Assembly: GCF_020509005.1 (NCBI RefSeq)
Contig: NC_063019.1
Span: forward strand, 1,984,001-2,048,000
DNA from: Fulvia fulva
Taxonomy: Eukaryota; Ascomycota; Dothideomycetes; Mycosphaerellales; Mycosphaerellaceae
Length of the DNA: 64,000 nt
Direction: 5' to 3'
The position numbers and the translations under genes were made by a program. The notes below the pieces were generated by a model. It was not told where the DNA came from. It saw only the letters and a program-made list of their open reading frames with translations, and did no database searches. Below, piece by piece: positions 35,501-43,024 of the stretch; within the stretch, counting starts at the first letter, position 1; each line of letters starts with the position of its first letter.

Positions 35501-37304
35501 TCTCAGGAGCTTCCCATGTCTGAATACATTCGAGTTTCTCGGGGTCCATCTCGATGCCGTCAGGGGTTATGATTAGCCCAAGATACTTCACCTTCTGTTG
35601 GTGGAATTCGCTTTTGTCGATGTCCACTGTAAGTCCTGCATCGCGTAGCTTGGTGAGAACCTTCCGCACGTGTTCAATGTGCTCCTCCAAGGTGTCACTG
35701 AAGATAAGTACGTCATCCAGGTAGGCCGACACAAAGTCGTCTAGGTGTTCTTGCAAGACCTTGTTGATGTATGATTGGAACGATGCTGGTCCGTTGCACA
35801 AGCCGAATGGCAACACTAGACACTCGTAGATGCCGTATCGTGTCGCAAACGCTGTCAACCACTCGTGCCCTTCAGCTATCCGTAACTTGTTGAAGGCTGC
35901 TACAATGTCCAGCTTTGTGAAGTACTTCTTGCCGTGCATGCGGTTGAGCGTCTCTTGTATCAAGGGAATCGGATACCGGTTCTTGATAGTGATCGCATTC
36001 AATCCTCTGTAGTCGATACAAACACGCAGCCCACCTCCAGGCTTACGTACCACTAGCACTGGTGCAGGAGACTGGTTCGTCTTTTGCCCTGCTTTCCGCA
36101 CCTTCCCTTCAGATGTTTGCTCGTCTAGCCATTTTTTAACTGCCTCGTTCTCCTTCTCAGCTAGGCCGTAGGGCTTGCGGTATGGTGGCTCTTGTGGACC
36201 ATCAGGCTTAATGTGAATCTCATGATCTACGCCTAGTCGGTGAGGTGGGAGTCCTTCATGATCCTTAGCTGAGAAAGCGTCCGCAATATCGTGGTACATT
36301 GGCGGCAACTTCTCCTTCGGGTTGTGATTGAACTGCTTGTTCAAGAATTGGTCCAGATCATCAGCAGCCATTGCACTCAGCTTAAGCTCTCCGCCGTCGC
36401 TCTCACGCCTAGTGGGCATGATGTAGAAGCACTCAGCCCCAGGCCGGTGCGCGTACATCCCCCACGCGCGTTGAGAAACGCCCTGGCAGTCCACTTCTTC
36501 ATCGTCTATGTCTTCCAGGTCATATGATGAGGCATTCAGCTCTGCTCCTCCTGCTGTGAAGCTCGCTACATCTCCAGTGAAGGGCTCTGGTCCGTACCGT
36601 ACTGGTGCCTGCTTCTTCTTCTCGCGGTGGTTCAGGGATTGCACTGTTGTCGGTGTCTTATTCTGTAGACAGTGACCAAAGCAGTAATCCGACCTGAATG
36701 CCACCTCGCCTGTCTCCCAGAAGATGTTTGGGTTGTGCGCTGTAAGCCACGGCAGGCCAAAGACGATGTCGTATTCGAGGTCGGTGACGTAGCATAACAT
36801 TTGCTCGTGATGATCGCCTATGAATACGTCTACAGGGGCCGCGTGTGTAATCTGCCGCGCAGTGGCCGTTCCATCTCCCAGTGTTAGTCGTCGGCTTTGC
36901 GTCAAAGGGATCAGGGGTATTGTGTATTTGCGTGTGAATTTCCAGTCAAGAAAGAGAGAGGTGGAAGCAGAATCTACAAGGCCTCGAGCCTTTCTCTGTT
37001 GTATCATTACGGGTAACACTATGTGAGGGTACACAGCTGGCTGTTGCTTATCCAGTGCGCATGCCGATATCTTAAGCTCCTCACTATAGTCTGTTACCGT
37101 CTCTTGCGTTCCGTGTCTCTCAATCTCATGCTCTTTCTGTCCTAGGAAGTTCGGGTGACCGCTGTCTACCACGCTTAGGCAGCGGTCGTGCCATTTCCCT
37201 GCCGCGGATCGGCGGCTAGGGAACTGAGGTTCGCGTTCGGATTCGGCGTGGTATTGCGTGGACGCGGTGGGCGATAGTCGCCATCGTACCCATACATTGG
37301 GCAT
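32508..37304 (-). CDS. pol: Gypsy A Pol polyprotein: protease, RT, RNase H, integrase, chromodomain
   Basis: The 1,598-codon frame is unbroken. In order: retropepsin with LVDSASTSLFLDW near residue 108 (the active-site triad reads DSA rather than DSG/DTG), RT with RVCIDYRGLNAITIKNRYPI and YLDDVLIFS near 525, RNase H with a TDHKNLEYF motif, integrase with an HHCC zinc domain near 960-1010 and a DDE core beginning DFVVGL near 1027 (SDRGKQW, then ETDGQSERTNQ), and a chromodomain (YEVEKILDMY, WYKVKWAGY, ETWQPAEDM) near 1350. It overlaps gag by 130 nt in the -1 frame, so it is likely made as a Gag-Pol fusion by frameshifting; the first Met is not necessarily a start. The C-terminus reads through the polypurine tract into the LTR. 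Confidence 0.92.
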   Translation of the reverse strand: MPNVWVRWRLSPTASTQYHAESEREPQFPSRRSAAGKWHDRCLSVVDSGHPNFLGQKEHEIERHGTQETVTDYSEELKISACALDKQQPAVYPHIVLPVMIQQRKARGLVDSASTSLFLDWKFTRKYTIPLIPLTQSRRLTLGDGTATARQITHAAPVDVFIGDHHEQMLCYVTDLEYDIVFGLPWLTAHNPNIFWETGEVAFRSDYCFGHCLQNKTPTTVQSLNHREKKKQAPVRYGPEPFTGDVASFTAGGAELNASSYDLEDIDDEEVDCQGVSQRAWGMYAHRPGAECFYIMPTRRESDGGELKLSAMAADDLDQFLNKQFNHNPKEKLPPMYHDIADAFSAKDHEGLPPHRLGVDHEIHIKPDGPQEPPYRKPYGLAEKENEAVKKWLDEQTSEGKVRKAGQKTNQSPAPVLVVRKPGGGLRVCIDYRGLNAITIKNRYPIPLIQETLNRMHGKKYFTKLDIVAAFNKLRIAEGHEWLTAFATRYGIYECLVLPFGLCNGPASFQSYINKVLQEHLDDFVSAYLDDVLIFSDTLEEHIEHVRKVLTKLRDAGLTVDIDKSEFHQQKVKYLGLIITPDGIEMDPEKLECIQTWEAPENLKDVQAFLGFANFYRRFIEAFSRIAAPLTNLTKSDGPSNHKNRRIQWSLDCQRAFDNLKAAFSKAGMLAHYVPGRETVIETDSSDFVNAGVLSQYDENGVLHPVAFYSKKLSPQECNYEIYDKELLAIIKAFEEWRPELACEADDEDSQPVKIYTDHKNLEYFMTTKQLNRRQARWAEFLSQFNFKIIYRPGLQGTKPDSLTRRSQDLPQGVDDPRNQHQHQTLLPPKRFLKIASLQATVEDAPEEEEPVPLNPEAEEFMPTERDAPTEQPATRESQREAELEYRMSTAYVTDNELKTAIKDLQKDRTPTLLQRAKIHPAHCKVDGDLLYVRNQYDGWSLWVPNDQALQTRIIKINHDAPAAGHPGRARTYELVAREFYWPGLARSVRRYTANCRTCRTTKSLHSQPLGLLQPLPVPDRPWKHIAVDFVVGLPDSTLDGMVYNNIMTVTDRLTKEVELIPIGAMTAQNTARLFLKHVFCRRGFPDTITSDRGKQWVATFWKKLCKMLRTNRKLSSSYHPETDGQSERTNQAMEQYLRMFTNEAQDDWAEWLCLAQFAINNHLSETTGVSPFYATLGYNPEFIERVDLNAGKEGGLTTLQRLDARSAETFVRRICELHKHLQENMRMSQALQAEAANRHRSIPPDYKVGDWVYLSTKNIRTTRPSKKLDRRYAGPYQITEVMPARLSYRLKLSDALVGLDNCFHTSLLQRADHPDFPPLEGQHLAPPPPITIEPDTTEADAAADVVAAPTHMYEVEKILDMYTRKRAGKVKKGHKRKVDTWYKVKWAGYQNEEDGETWQPAEDMLEHAAAAVADFHHNRPELSTPVGFAAPSDWSLPATEILGLNSIRVIPKDTVTNESPRALPLIESAPHIFDTRVEPTEPAMIPNFGHKDHTRVRAEDRLRSGASQLTRQHVSRRKPVEDSLDRANAMLSDDDRALEDDSAFARLWSSTGKWPHKVNNAQRTEACFGRGGTVTGSPRPLTVAASARLNRGPSASG
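37157..37199 (-). promoter_or_regulatory. Programmed -1 ribosomal frameshift signal, gag to pol
   Basis: On the coding strand, the gag frame reads CAG GGA AAT, so the heptamer G GGA AAT (complement of 37193-37199) fits X XXY YYZ. After slipping, the pol frame reads GGG AAA TGG, matching the pol ORF. Five bases later an 8-bp perfect stem starts: GACCGCTG (37180-37187) pairs with CAGCGGTC (37157-37164) around a 15-nt loop. The gag stop lies five codons after the heptamer. Confidence 0.8.
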
Positions 37305-39301
37305 TCAGGGTTGGTCGACACGTGAGAACCTGTACGGCAGCGGTAGCACTTACCCTGCTTCTTAAGGTCTTCGCGCTGCTCACGGTTGAGCGTAGGCAGG
37401 TTCTGTAGATGTGTCGGCAGATCCTCCTTCTTCTTGGTACCAGCGTACTGTAGTGGGCGCTGTACCAAGGCACCTGCTACACCGGCAGCGGCACTAGCAA
37501 CTGCGTTGCCGTTGTTCTGGTTGTTCTGGCCGCCATTGCTGTTCGAGTTGCCATTGCCCCGGGGGCGCTCCTTCTGCGGGTATAGTCGATCTGTCTCGTA
37601 GAAACTCTCGTCCAGTGCGGTGCACTCCTCGATAACGTCTTGCATGCTGTCTAGGCGGCGGTCGACTTCGCGGTCGCCGAAGGTCTTGATGAAGTACTTG
37701 CGGTTCAGTCGGTTACGGAACAGCATGAGCTCGGTCTCATCGGTCCATGACATCCAGGCGCGCAACTTCGAGTAGCGGGCATGGAAGGCTACAAAGGTTT
37801 CGCCTTGTTCTTGCTTGCAGGTAGCAATGTCAACCATAGCCTTGGTTCCCTCATTGCGTGTGCCATATTGGCGTGTCATCCAGTCTAATAACTCTTCTCC
37901 AGTCTTGAACTCGTTGAAGGACTGCTGTCCAGGCACAGGGATCCTCGGCTTGATGCTTCGCTGAGGATCACCTTGTGTCCACCCATACACGAAGCGCAGA
38001 CCATCTGCCTCAGTGCGGAAGGTTGCTACAGTCAGCTTTAGGAGAACACTGCTGTACCAGCTGTCGAAATTGGGGTCGTCATCGTTCTTGAAGTGCTTAG
38101 GGTCGGGCACACCCTTGCCGATCTCCATGCCGCGAGTGAGGGTGCGGTCAATGGTGAAGAGACGTTCTGGAAGGTCAACCAGTGGTGTCTGGGTGCGGGT
38201 GTTGCGCATTCTCGAGTCACGACTGTTGTTGGGTCCTGGTCGCGGACGGTCGTTGTCACGTCCTCGGCCATTGTCGCCACGGTCATCGTCGTCTCCATCG
38301 TTATCGTTATCACCACCACCGCCACCGCCCCCTCCACCAGCAGCTTCGCGATACCTACGGAATAGCTGCTCGAGTGAGGTCTCGCGTGGGCGGGAACGAG
38401 AGGGTCGGCGGCCTGAGCGGCCCCTACCTCCGTTCTGTGTGGTGTCTCCTGCCTCAAGCCGAGCCTTCAGGTCATCGACTTCTTGTTGTAGGGCCTGGTT
38501 CTTCGCCTCAGCATCTTGTGCCTTCTTCTTCTCCTTCTCGCAGATCTCGCTGAACTGCTTGCACAGGTTGTTGGCTTCCTTGTATTTCTTCCCCAGCTCT
38601 TGCAACTTAGCTGGGTCGCAATCCTTCTTGCTCTTGAGATCTGCTGCCATTTTCTGTGTGACAAGCTCTTCACTTCGCAGCATCTTGTAGATGCGGTCGT
38701 ATTCGGTGTACAGCGTGGTGTACTGGGTGTTCTGGAGGTCGTTGGCTCGCTCCATTACATCGAGTTGTCTGCCCTTAGTAATTGCCGTGTTGACTGCTTG
38801 TAGCACGAAGTCGTGGGTGGTCTTCGGGTGTTGGGATGCAAGGGTCGTGAGGTTGTCTGGGGTGACATTCTGGTATTCGGATGCGAGAATGTGTTCTGCC
38901 TCGTCGAGTGATAGATACACCTCGTCTGGGTCGCCGCCTGGGTTCTCTTCGAGCTTGAACTCGAACAGTTCTGTAAAGTCAATCTCACCACCTTCTTCTC
39001 GCTCGAAGGCCTTCTGGTAAGCTTTATCAATCTCTTGTTGTAGCGCGACACCGGTGTCTACTGTGACCCGCCGGTTGTCGTCCTGTGTCTGACTCTGAGG
39101 AAAAGAGGAGAGGTCGGGGAAAAGAGATGTGCGCTGCTTGCTTTTGCCCTTAGGCTTAGGTGGCGGTCGCATGCCGCCGTTCGCTGTTTGTGAAGTCATG
39201 TTGTCTGGGTTCGGGGGAGGCGTGACGGTGCCTGTATCCTGACTGTCTACGAGCGCGCGACCACCTGCTGATGGTGTCGCCGCGTTGCGTTCTCTAGGCA
39301 T
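37175..39301 (-). CDS. gag: Gypsy A Gag (capsid/nucleocapsid) protein
   Basis: The 708-codon frame starts at the ATG about 137 bp inside the 5' LTR and stays open. The N-terminal half is charged with coiled-coil character (LQNTQYTTLYTEYDRIYKML, KKKAQDAEAKNQALQQEV). The middle holds a Gly/Asp/Arg low-complexity run (GGGGGGGGDNDNDGDDDD), then the retrotransposon Gag domain (DSWYSSVLLKLTVATF, ELLDWMTRQYG). Near the end is a zinc knuckle, CYRCRTGSHVSTNPEC, spaced C-x2-C-x4-H-x6-C instead of the usual final x4. It forms the virus-like particle that packages the element's RNA. Confidence 0.9.
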   Translation of the reverse strand: MPRERNAATPSAGGRALVDSQDTGTVTPPPNPDNMTSQTANGGMRPPPKPKGKSKQRTSLFPDLSSFPQSQTQDDNRRVTVDTGVALQQEIDKAYQKAFEREEGGEIDFTELFEFKLEENPGGDPDEVYLSLDEAEHILASEYQNVTPDNLTTLASQHPKTTHDFVLQAVNTAITKGRQLDVMERANDLQNTQYTTLYTEYDRIYKMLRSEELVTQKMAADLKSKKDCDPAKLQELGKKYKEANNLCKQFSEICEKEKKKAQDAEAKNQALQQEVDDLKARLEAGDTTQNGGRGRSGRRPSRSRPRETSLEQLFRRYREAAGGGGGGGGGDNDNDGDDDDRGDNGRGRDNDRPRPGPNNSRDSRMRNTRTQTPLVDLPERLFTIDRTLTRGMEIGKGVPDPKHFKNDDDPNFDSWYSSVLLKLTVATFRTEADGLRFVYGWTQGDPQRSIKPRIPVPGQQSFNEFKTGEELLDWMTRQYGTRNEGTKAMVDIATCKQEQGETFVAFHARYSKLRAWMSWTDETELMLFRNRLNRKYFIKTFGDREVDRRLDSMQDVIEECTALDESFYETDRLYPQKERPRGNGNSNSNGGQNNQNNGNAVASAAAGVAGALVQRPLQYAGTKKKEDLPTHLQNLPTLNREQREDLKKQGKCYRCRTGSHVSTNPECPMYGYDGDYRPPRPRNTTPNPNANLSSLAADPRQGNGTTAA

Positions 39302-39437
39302 CTGCGCGCTGTGCGCCTTACCGTGTTCTGTGTTCTGATGCGGCTCTGCGCGTTCTCGAGTTCTGCGGTTCTGTCTGTTCCTGTTGTTACGCGTCCCTTA
39401 CCTAGATCCGCGATCTGGGTAGTAAGGTAGAACAAAC

Positions 39438-39621
39438 TGTAAGGGCGCGCGTACCATAGGGTCCGAATGAGATAGTTGTTGTTCTACGAAGCTACGAAAG
39501 AGGAGCGCGAGGCGCGGCGAAGTTATAAAGTAAAGCCAAGCCGCGCTAACCCGATGCAGAAGGTCCGCGGTTCAGCCGGGCCGACGCAGCTACAGTGAGG
39601 GGTCGCGGGCTGCCCGTGACA
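39438..39621 (-). repeat. Gypsy A 5' LTR (right copy)
   Basis: 184 bp with TG...CA ends, followed by the second aagag target duplication at 39622-39626. It keeps C at the two positions where the other LTR has T. Confidence 0.95.
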
Positions 39622-39750
39622 AAGAGATCTACATTAGAAGAAGGTCGTCGTATTCCTCGACGATATCCTAGTCTTCTTAGACTCTAAGGAATAGTATAAA
39701 AAAGACCTAAAGGAGGTCTTCGACCGCCTAAAGAAAGCTAAACTATTCTA
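39622..39750 (+). pseudogene. Gypsy element C, part 2: RT catalytic segment
   Basis: A 129-bp island between gypsy A and copia B encodes VVVFLDDILVFLD on the + strand, the YLDD-box region of a gypsy RT, followed by YKKDLKEVFDRL. It joins part 1 and part 3 in frame once the two insertions and their duplications are removed. Confidence 0.88.
39746..39750. repeat. Target-site duplication of copia B (left copy)
   Basis: The sequence ttcta here matches 45276-45280 to the right of the element. Confidence 0.9.
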
Positions 39751-39984
39751 TGTTAAACAGGTACGAGTTGCGCAGCAGTGGAAGACGGCGGATCACACCA
39801 AAGACGAAGAAGGACCCAATGGGATAGCGTGTATCTACATACAGTATCGCCGGTGTTGGTGTAGGTAGATGCTTGGTGTCCGGATGTTTGCCAGCCTATA
39901 GGCTGGCAAACCCTAGTCACGTGATCTAATCACATGACACACCCACACCTACATGCTTGTCCTGCGGCCTGTATGTTCTCAACA
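39751..39984 (-). repeat. Copia B LTR (left, 3' LTR)
   Basis: 234 bp, TG...CA, identical to 45042-45275. It holds a perfect 26-bp palindrome at 39886-39911 (half site gtttgccagccta) and, just after it, a second near-palindrome around a CACGTG core. Confidence 0.95.
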
Positions 39985-40019
39985 CTCCCACTCAGGCCAC
40001 ATGGTCTCCTACAATCCCT

Positions 40020-42539
40020 TTACGCAAGCTGGAGCTGCCTTACAAAGTTTTGGAACTGCTGGCCATTGAGGGGCTTTGTTAACCCATCAGCAGCCATGTC
40101 CTTTGTATGGCAGTAGTCCACTGCAATCTTCTTCTGCCACCAGAGATGTCTGACATAGTTATATGCAACATCAATATGCTTTGACCTTTCATGCACATGG
40201 GCATCTTTGACAAGTGTCAAAGCGGCTTGGTTGTCACCCATGAGCTTGACTGGCCTTAGCTCGTCAACAGTGCCCTTGCTTGCCCTTACACTCGGCTGGA
40301 AAGAGCTCTTTCCCACCAGTTCTGGGCACCCCATTTCCCTGAGGACAGCAGCAAGAAATTGTGACTGCTTTGCGGCTGCGTTCATAGCCATGAACTCAGC
40401 TTCCATTGTTGATGTTGCAACAGACTTTTGCTTCCTACTCATCCAGGACACAGGTGATCCACAAAGGAACCACACGTATCCCAGAATTGAGACTCTATCC
40501 ACTTTGTCCATAGCGTAGTCAGAGTCCGAGTATCCCTGGAGATTGCCCCCTCCCTTTCTATACATAAGACCTAGGTCTGGGTACGACCGCAGGTATCGGG
40601 AGAGCTTCTTCAAAGCCTTCATATGCTGCTGCGAGGGATCAGCAACAAATGAGCTAATTCTTCCAAGGGGGAATGCTAAGTCTGGCCTTGTCATTGTCAT
40701 TGGCCACATCCAGGTACCATTGTGGCTCTGGTAATCCTGTTTGTTGCACCTCTCATCCATAGGTGCCGTAGGCACTAAATGCTCGTAGCTCTCCATAGGT
40801 GAGTGGGTTGGCGTAGCCTTCTCTCTAGCCATGTTCATCTTGGCTAAGTTAGCGTGGACATAGTGTCCTTGATCAAGCTTCAAAGTGCCTTGGGACCTGT
40901 CTCTTGTAATCCTCATTCCAAGGATCTTCGTAGGTTCACCAAGATCTTTAATCTTAAACACTTTTCCAAGCTCAGCCTTAAACCACTGAACATCTGACAG
41001 CTTCGGAGCTGCAATGGGTATGTCATCCACATGGGTAAGGACCATAAGGTCTCTATCCGTATGGATAAGTAGGCATGGATCTACCTGGGACTGGGTAAAT
41101 CCAATCTTCTCTAGCTTCGCAACACAGAGCTTGTTCCAGTCTCTAGCTGCTTGCTTAAGCCCATAAAGGCTTCGTAGGACCTTGAACACCATGTTTGGAG
41201 GTGCTTCAACTCCTGGGGGTGGGATCATATAGATGTCTTCAAGAAGGCTGCTTTGGGTAAAAGCATTATTCACATCCACTAGGTGCATCTCGAGATCTCT
41301 CTCACATACTACTGCCATGAATACTCGGAGAGTATCATGTCTAACAGTAGGTGCAAAGGTCTCTTCGAAGTCAACCCCATATTTCTGTGAAAACCCTCTT
41401 GCAACTAGTCTTGCCTTGAACTTCTCAATGGCTCCACTAATCATTCTTTTCACATCAAAGACCCACCTAGAAGTAATTAGATTCGCACCCTTTGGCGGTA
41501 CAACTGCTTCCCAGGTGTTGTTGCTTGCTAAGGCAATAAGTTCGTTCTCGATTGCCTCTTTCCACATATGTCCCCATTCGGGGTCTCCTACGGCTGCCTT
41601 ATAGGACTTTGGGATTGGCACTTCCTGCTGATAGGCTATGGCCTGCCCAACAGCAGCAAATGCATGTTCTTCCACGTCGTTCAGAATCTCCTCTACCCAG
41701 CTCATTGTAGGGTCTAGATGGAACATCTGGGCGATAAGAGCCTTATGGTGTTTAGCCTCATGCTCTTCAGAGTTATCATCTCCGTCCCCCCTTGACCTCT
41801 TGTTGCCTGCAACCTGAGGTGGCGCTGGGTGTTCGGGTGGGTCGAACTGAACGACATCTTCTTTTTCTTTCATTGGAGTACCCTGATCTCCAAACTTCTG
41901 GTATTCCCCAATGTCCTTTGGGGGAGGGGGAAGTTGCACAAACAGCGGTTGCTGTGGTGTTGATGACTTGGGTAGGTTCTGTATAGATCCACCGTTATCG
42001 GCCTTCGACAGTGTTGAAACCGCCTCAATATTTTCTCCTGGCCTTCGTAACGGTGTCTCTGATAATCCCCTATCGGAAAATTTCGCCCCAAAGGGCTTCC
42101 TCCCAACAGGATTGCGCTGTGGCGCTCGACTCGGCTGGTTAGTGAAGGTGATACCAAGATCCATATCTCCCCCCTTCTCATTCTCAAACCAGTCGACGTG
42201 ACTATGCGCTTTTATTGCTTTCATGTCGGGATCCCAGAACAGCCATTGTTTTGTGGTGTTTTCTGAGTAGCCCACAAACACGGCTTCTTTTCCTCGGTTC
42301 ATCAACTTGTCTCTCCTCAAGCCTTGAGGTTGGGCTCTTGGGTCTACATAGACCACAGCTTTGCATCCCCAGACGCGGAAATGGTCGACTGACGGTACTT
42401 GGCCAGTAAAGGCTTCTTCTGGTGAAAGAGCAATACCATCAATGATCGGACCATTAGGCAGTCTGTTTCTGATCACAGTCCGGGCTATGCTTGAAGACTC
42501 TGGCATGCCAGTTGAGTGGTTATGAGCCCGGGTTAGCAA
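40020..42539 (-). CDS. Copia B integrase C-terminus, reverse transcriptase and RNase H
   Basis: An 839-codon open frame on the minus strand carries the second half of a Ty1/copia Pol. It begins inside integrase (TRAHNHSTGMPESSS, then NRLPNGPIIDGIALSPEEAF), goes through a linker to RT (SRWVFDVKRMISGAIEKFKA, VDVNNAFTQSSLLEDIYMIP, catalytic HVDDIPIA near residue 501) and RNase H (DSDYAMDKV, TSTMEAEFMAM, HERSKHIDVAYNYVRHLWW). There is no proper start: the frame's first Met is fortuitous, because the true 5' coding part lies inverted on the plus strand. The stop is 36 bp from the 3' LTR. Confidence 0.88.
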   Translation of the reverse strand: MLTRAHNHSTGMPESSSIARTVIRNRLPNGPIIDGIALSPEEAFTGQVPSVDHFRVWGCKAVVYVDPRAQPQGLRRDKLMNRGKEAVFVGYSENTTKQWLFWDPDMKAIKAHSHVDWFENEKGGDMDLGITFTNQPSRAPQRNPVGRKPFGAKFSDRGLSETPLRRPGENIEAVSTLSKADNGGSIQNLPKSSTPQQPLFVQLPPPPKDIGEYQKFGDQGTPMKEKEDVVQFDPPEHPAPPQVAGNKRSRGDGDDNSEEHEAKHHKALIAQMFHLDPTMSWVEEILNDVEEHAFAAVGQAIAYQQEVPIPKSYKAAVGDPEWGHMWKEAIENELIALASNNTWEAVVPPKGANLITSRWVFDVKRMISGAIEKFKARLVARGFSQKYGVDFEETFAPTVRHDTLRVFMAVVCERDLEMHLVDVNNAFTQSSLLEDIYMIPPPGVEAPPNMVFKVLRSLYGLKQAARDWNKLCVAKLEKIGFTQSQVDPCLLIHTDRDLMVLTHVDDIPIAAPKLSDVQWFKAELGKVFKIKDLGEPTKILGMRITRDRSQGTLKLDQGHYVHANLAKMNMAREKATPTHSPMESYEHLVPTAPMDERCNKQDYQSHNGTWMWPMTMTRPDLAFPLGRISSFVADPSQQHMKALKKLSRYLRSYPDLGLMYRKGGGNLQGYSDSDYAMDKVDRVSILGYVWFLCGSPVSWMSRKQKSVATSTMEAEFMAMNAAAKQSQFLAAVLREMGCPELVGKSSFQPSVRASKGTVDELRPVKLMGDNQAALTLVKDAHVHERSKHIDVAYNYVRHLWWQKKIAVDYCHTKDMAADGLTKPLNGQQFQNFVRQLQLA
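42518..42531. repeat. 14-bp inverted repeat bounding the copia inversion (left arm, integrase side)
   Basis: The sequence ggttatgagcccgg is the exact inverted complement of 45028-45041. On the minus strand it encodes the integrase residues RAHN; on the plus strand it leads into the gag leader. Confidence 0.9.
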
Positions 42540-43024
42540 CTCGGTGTTTCACCCTCGACAAAGTCGTATTGGAGTTATTCCTCTTCAGAACACAAGGAAG
42601 GCAGACTGGAGGCCGCACCCGCCTTGCACAGGAAGCTACAGCCGCGCTGTAGGTGCATATAAGACGTGAAAGAGCCTAGTGAGGCACTGTCAGACTCCGA
42701 GTCAGGGAGCCTGTGCCAATACCTCAGACAAGTGGGCGAGCTTACTGAGAAGAGTCGCTCTCCGGACATCGCGTTCGCATCGACTAACTGTTCATTCTGA
42801 GAGAGCCGCAGTGTCTCAGAAACCCCCTCTGCTGAGAGAGTTACGCTACAGTGTCTCAGCACCAACACGATCCTTACCGACCGACTTTCCTCCTCTTCCC
42901 GGCGGATAGCCATCCTCTCCGCTATCAACCTCGCGTTCGGTTTATCCCATTTCGATCCGATCGCGTACGACCGAATACATCCTTTTACCTGAGGGCAGCC
43001 AACCTGTCCCTCAACTTACAAAAA

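Larger units (their letters stand above)
32400..39621 (-). mobile_element. Gypsy A: apparently intact chromovirus LTR retrotransposon
   Basis: The 7,222-bp element is flanked by aagag duplications and bounded by 184-bp LTRs that begin TG and end CA. It is coded on the minus strand: 5' LTR at 39438, gag, pol, polypurine tract at 32584-32598, 3' LTR at 32400. Gag and pol are free of stops and CpA content is normal, so it escaped RIP. The LTRs differ at only two positions, so the insertion is young. A chromodomain at the end of integrase places it in the chromoviruses, which target heterochromatin, consistent with its site inside a silenced element. No classical tRNA primer site was recognised after the 5' LTR. 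Confidence 0.92.

Noticed and set aside
38013..38690. 225-codon plus-strand ORF antisense to gypsy A gag
   Set aside because: Ser/Arg/Pro-rich mirror of the gag low-complexity and coiled-coil sequence; a shadow.
42518..42531. A true tRNA-Met gene inside copia B
   Set aside because: Only the anticodon arm matches; D arm, T arm and acceptor stem are missing. A half-tRNA primer site or mimic fits better.
42540..42850. An unrelated gene or second element between the two copia halves
   Set aside because: It is the inverted gag leader that belongs next to the primer-binding site; the small ORFs here have no domain.
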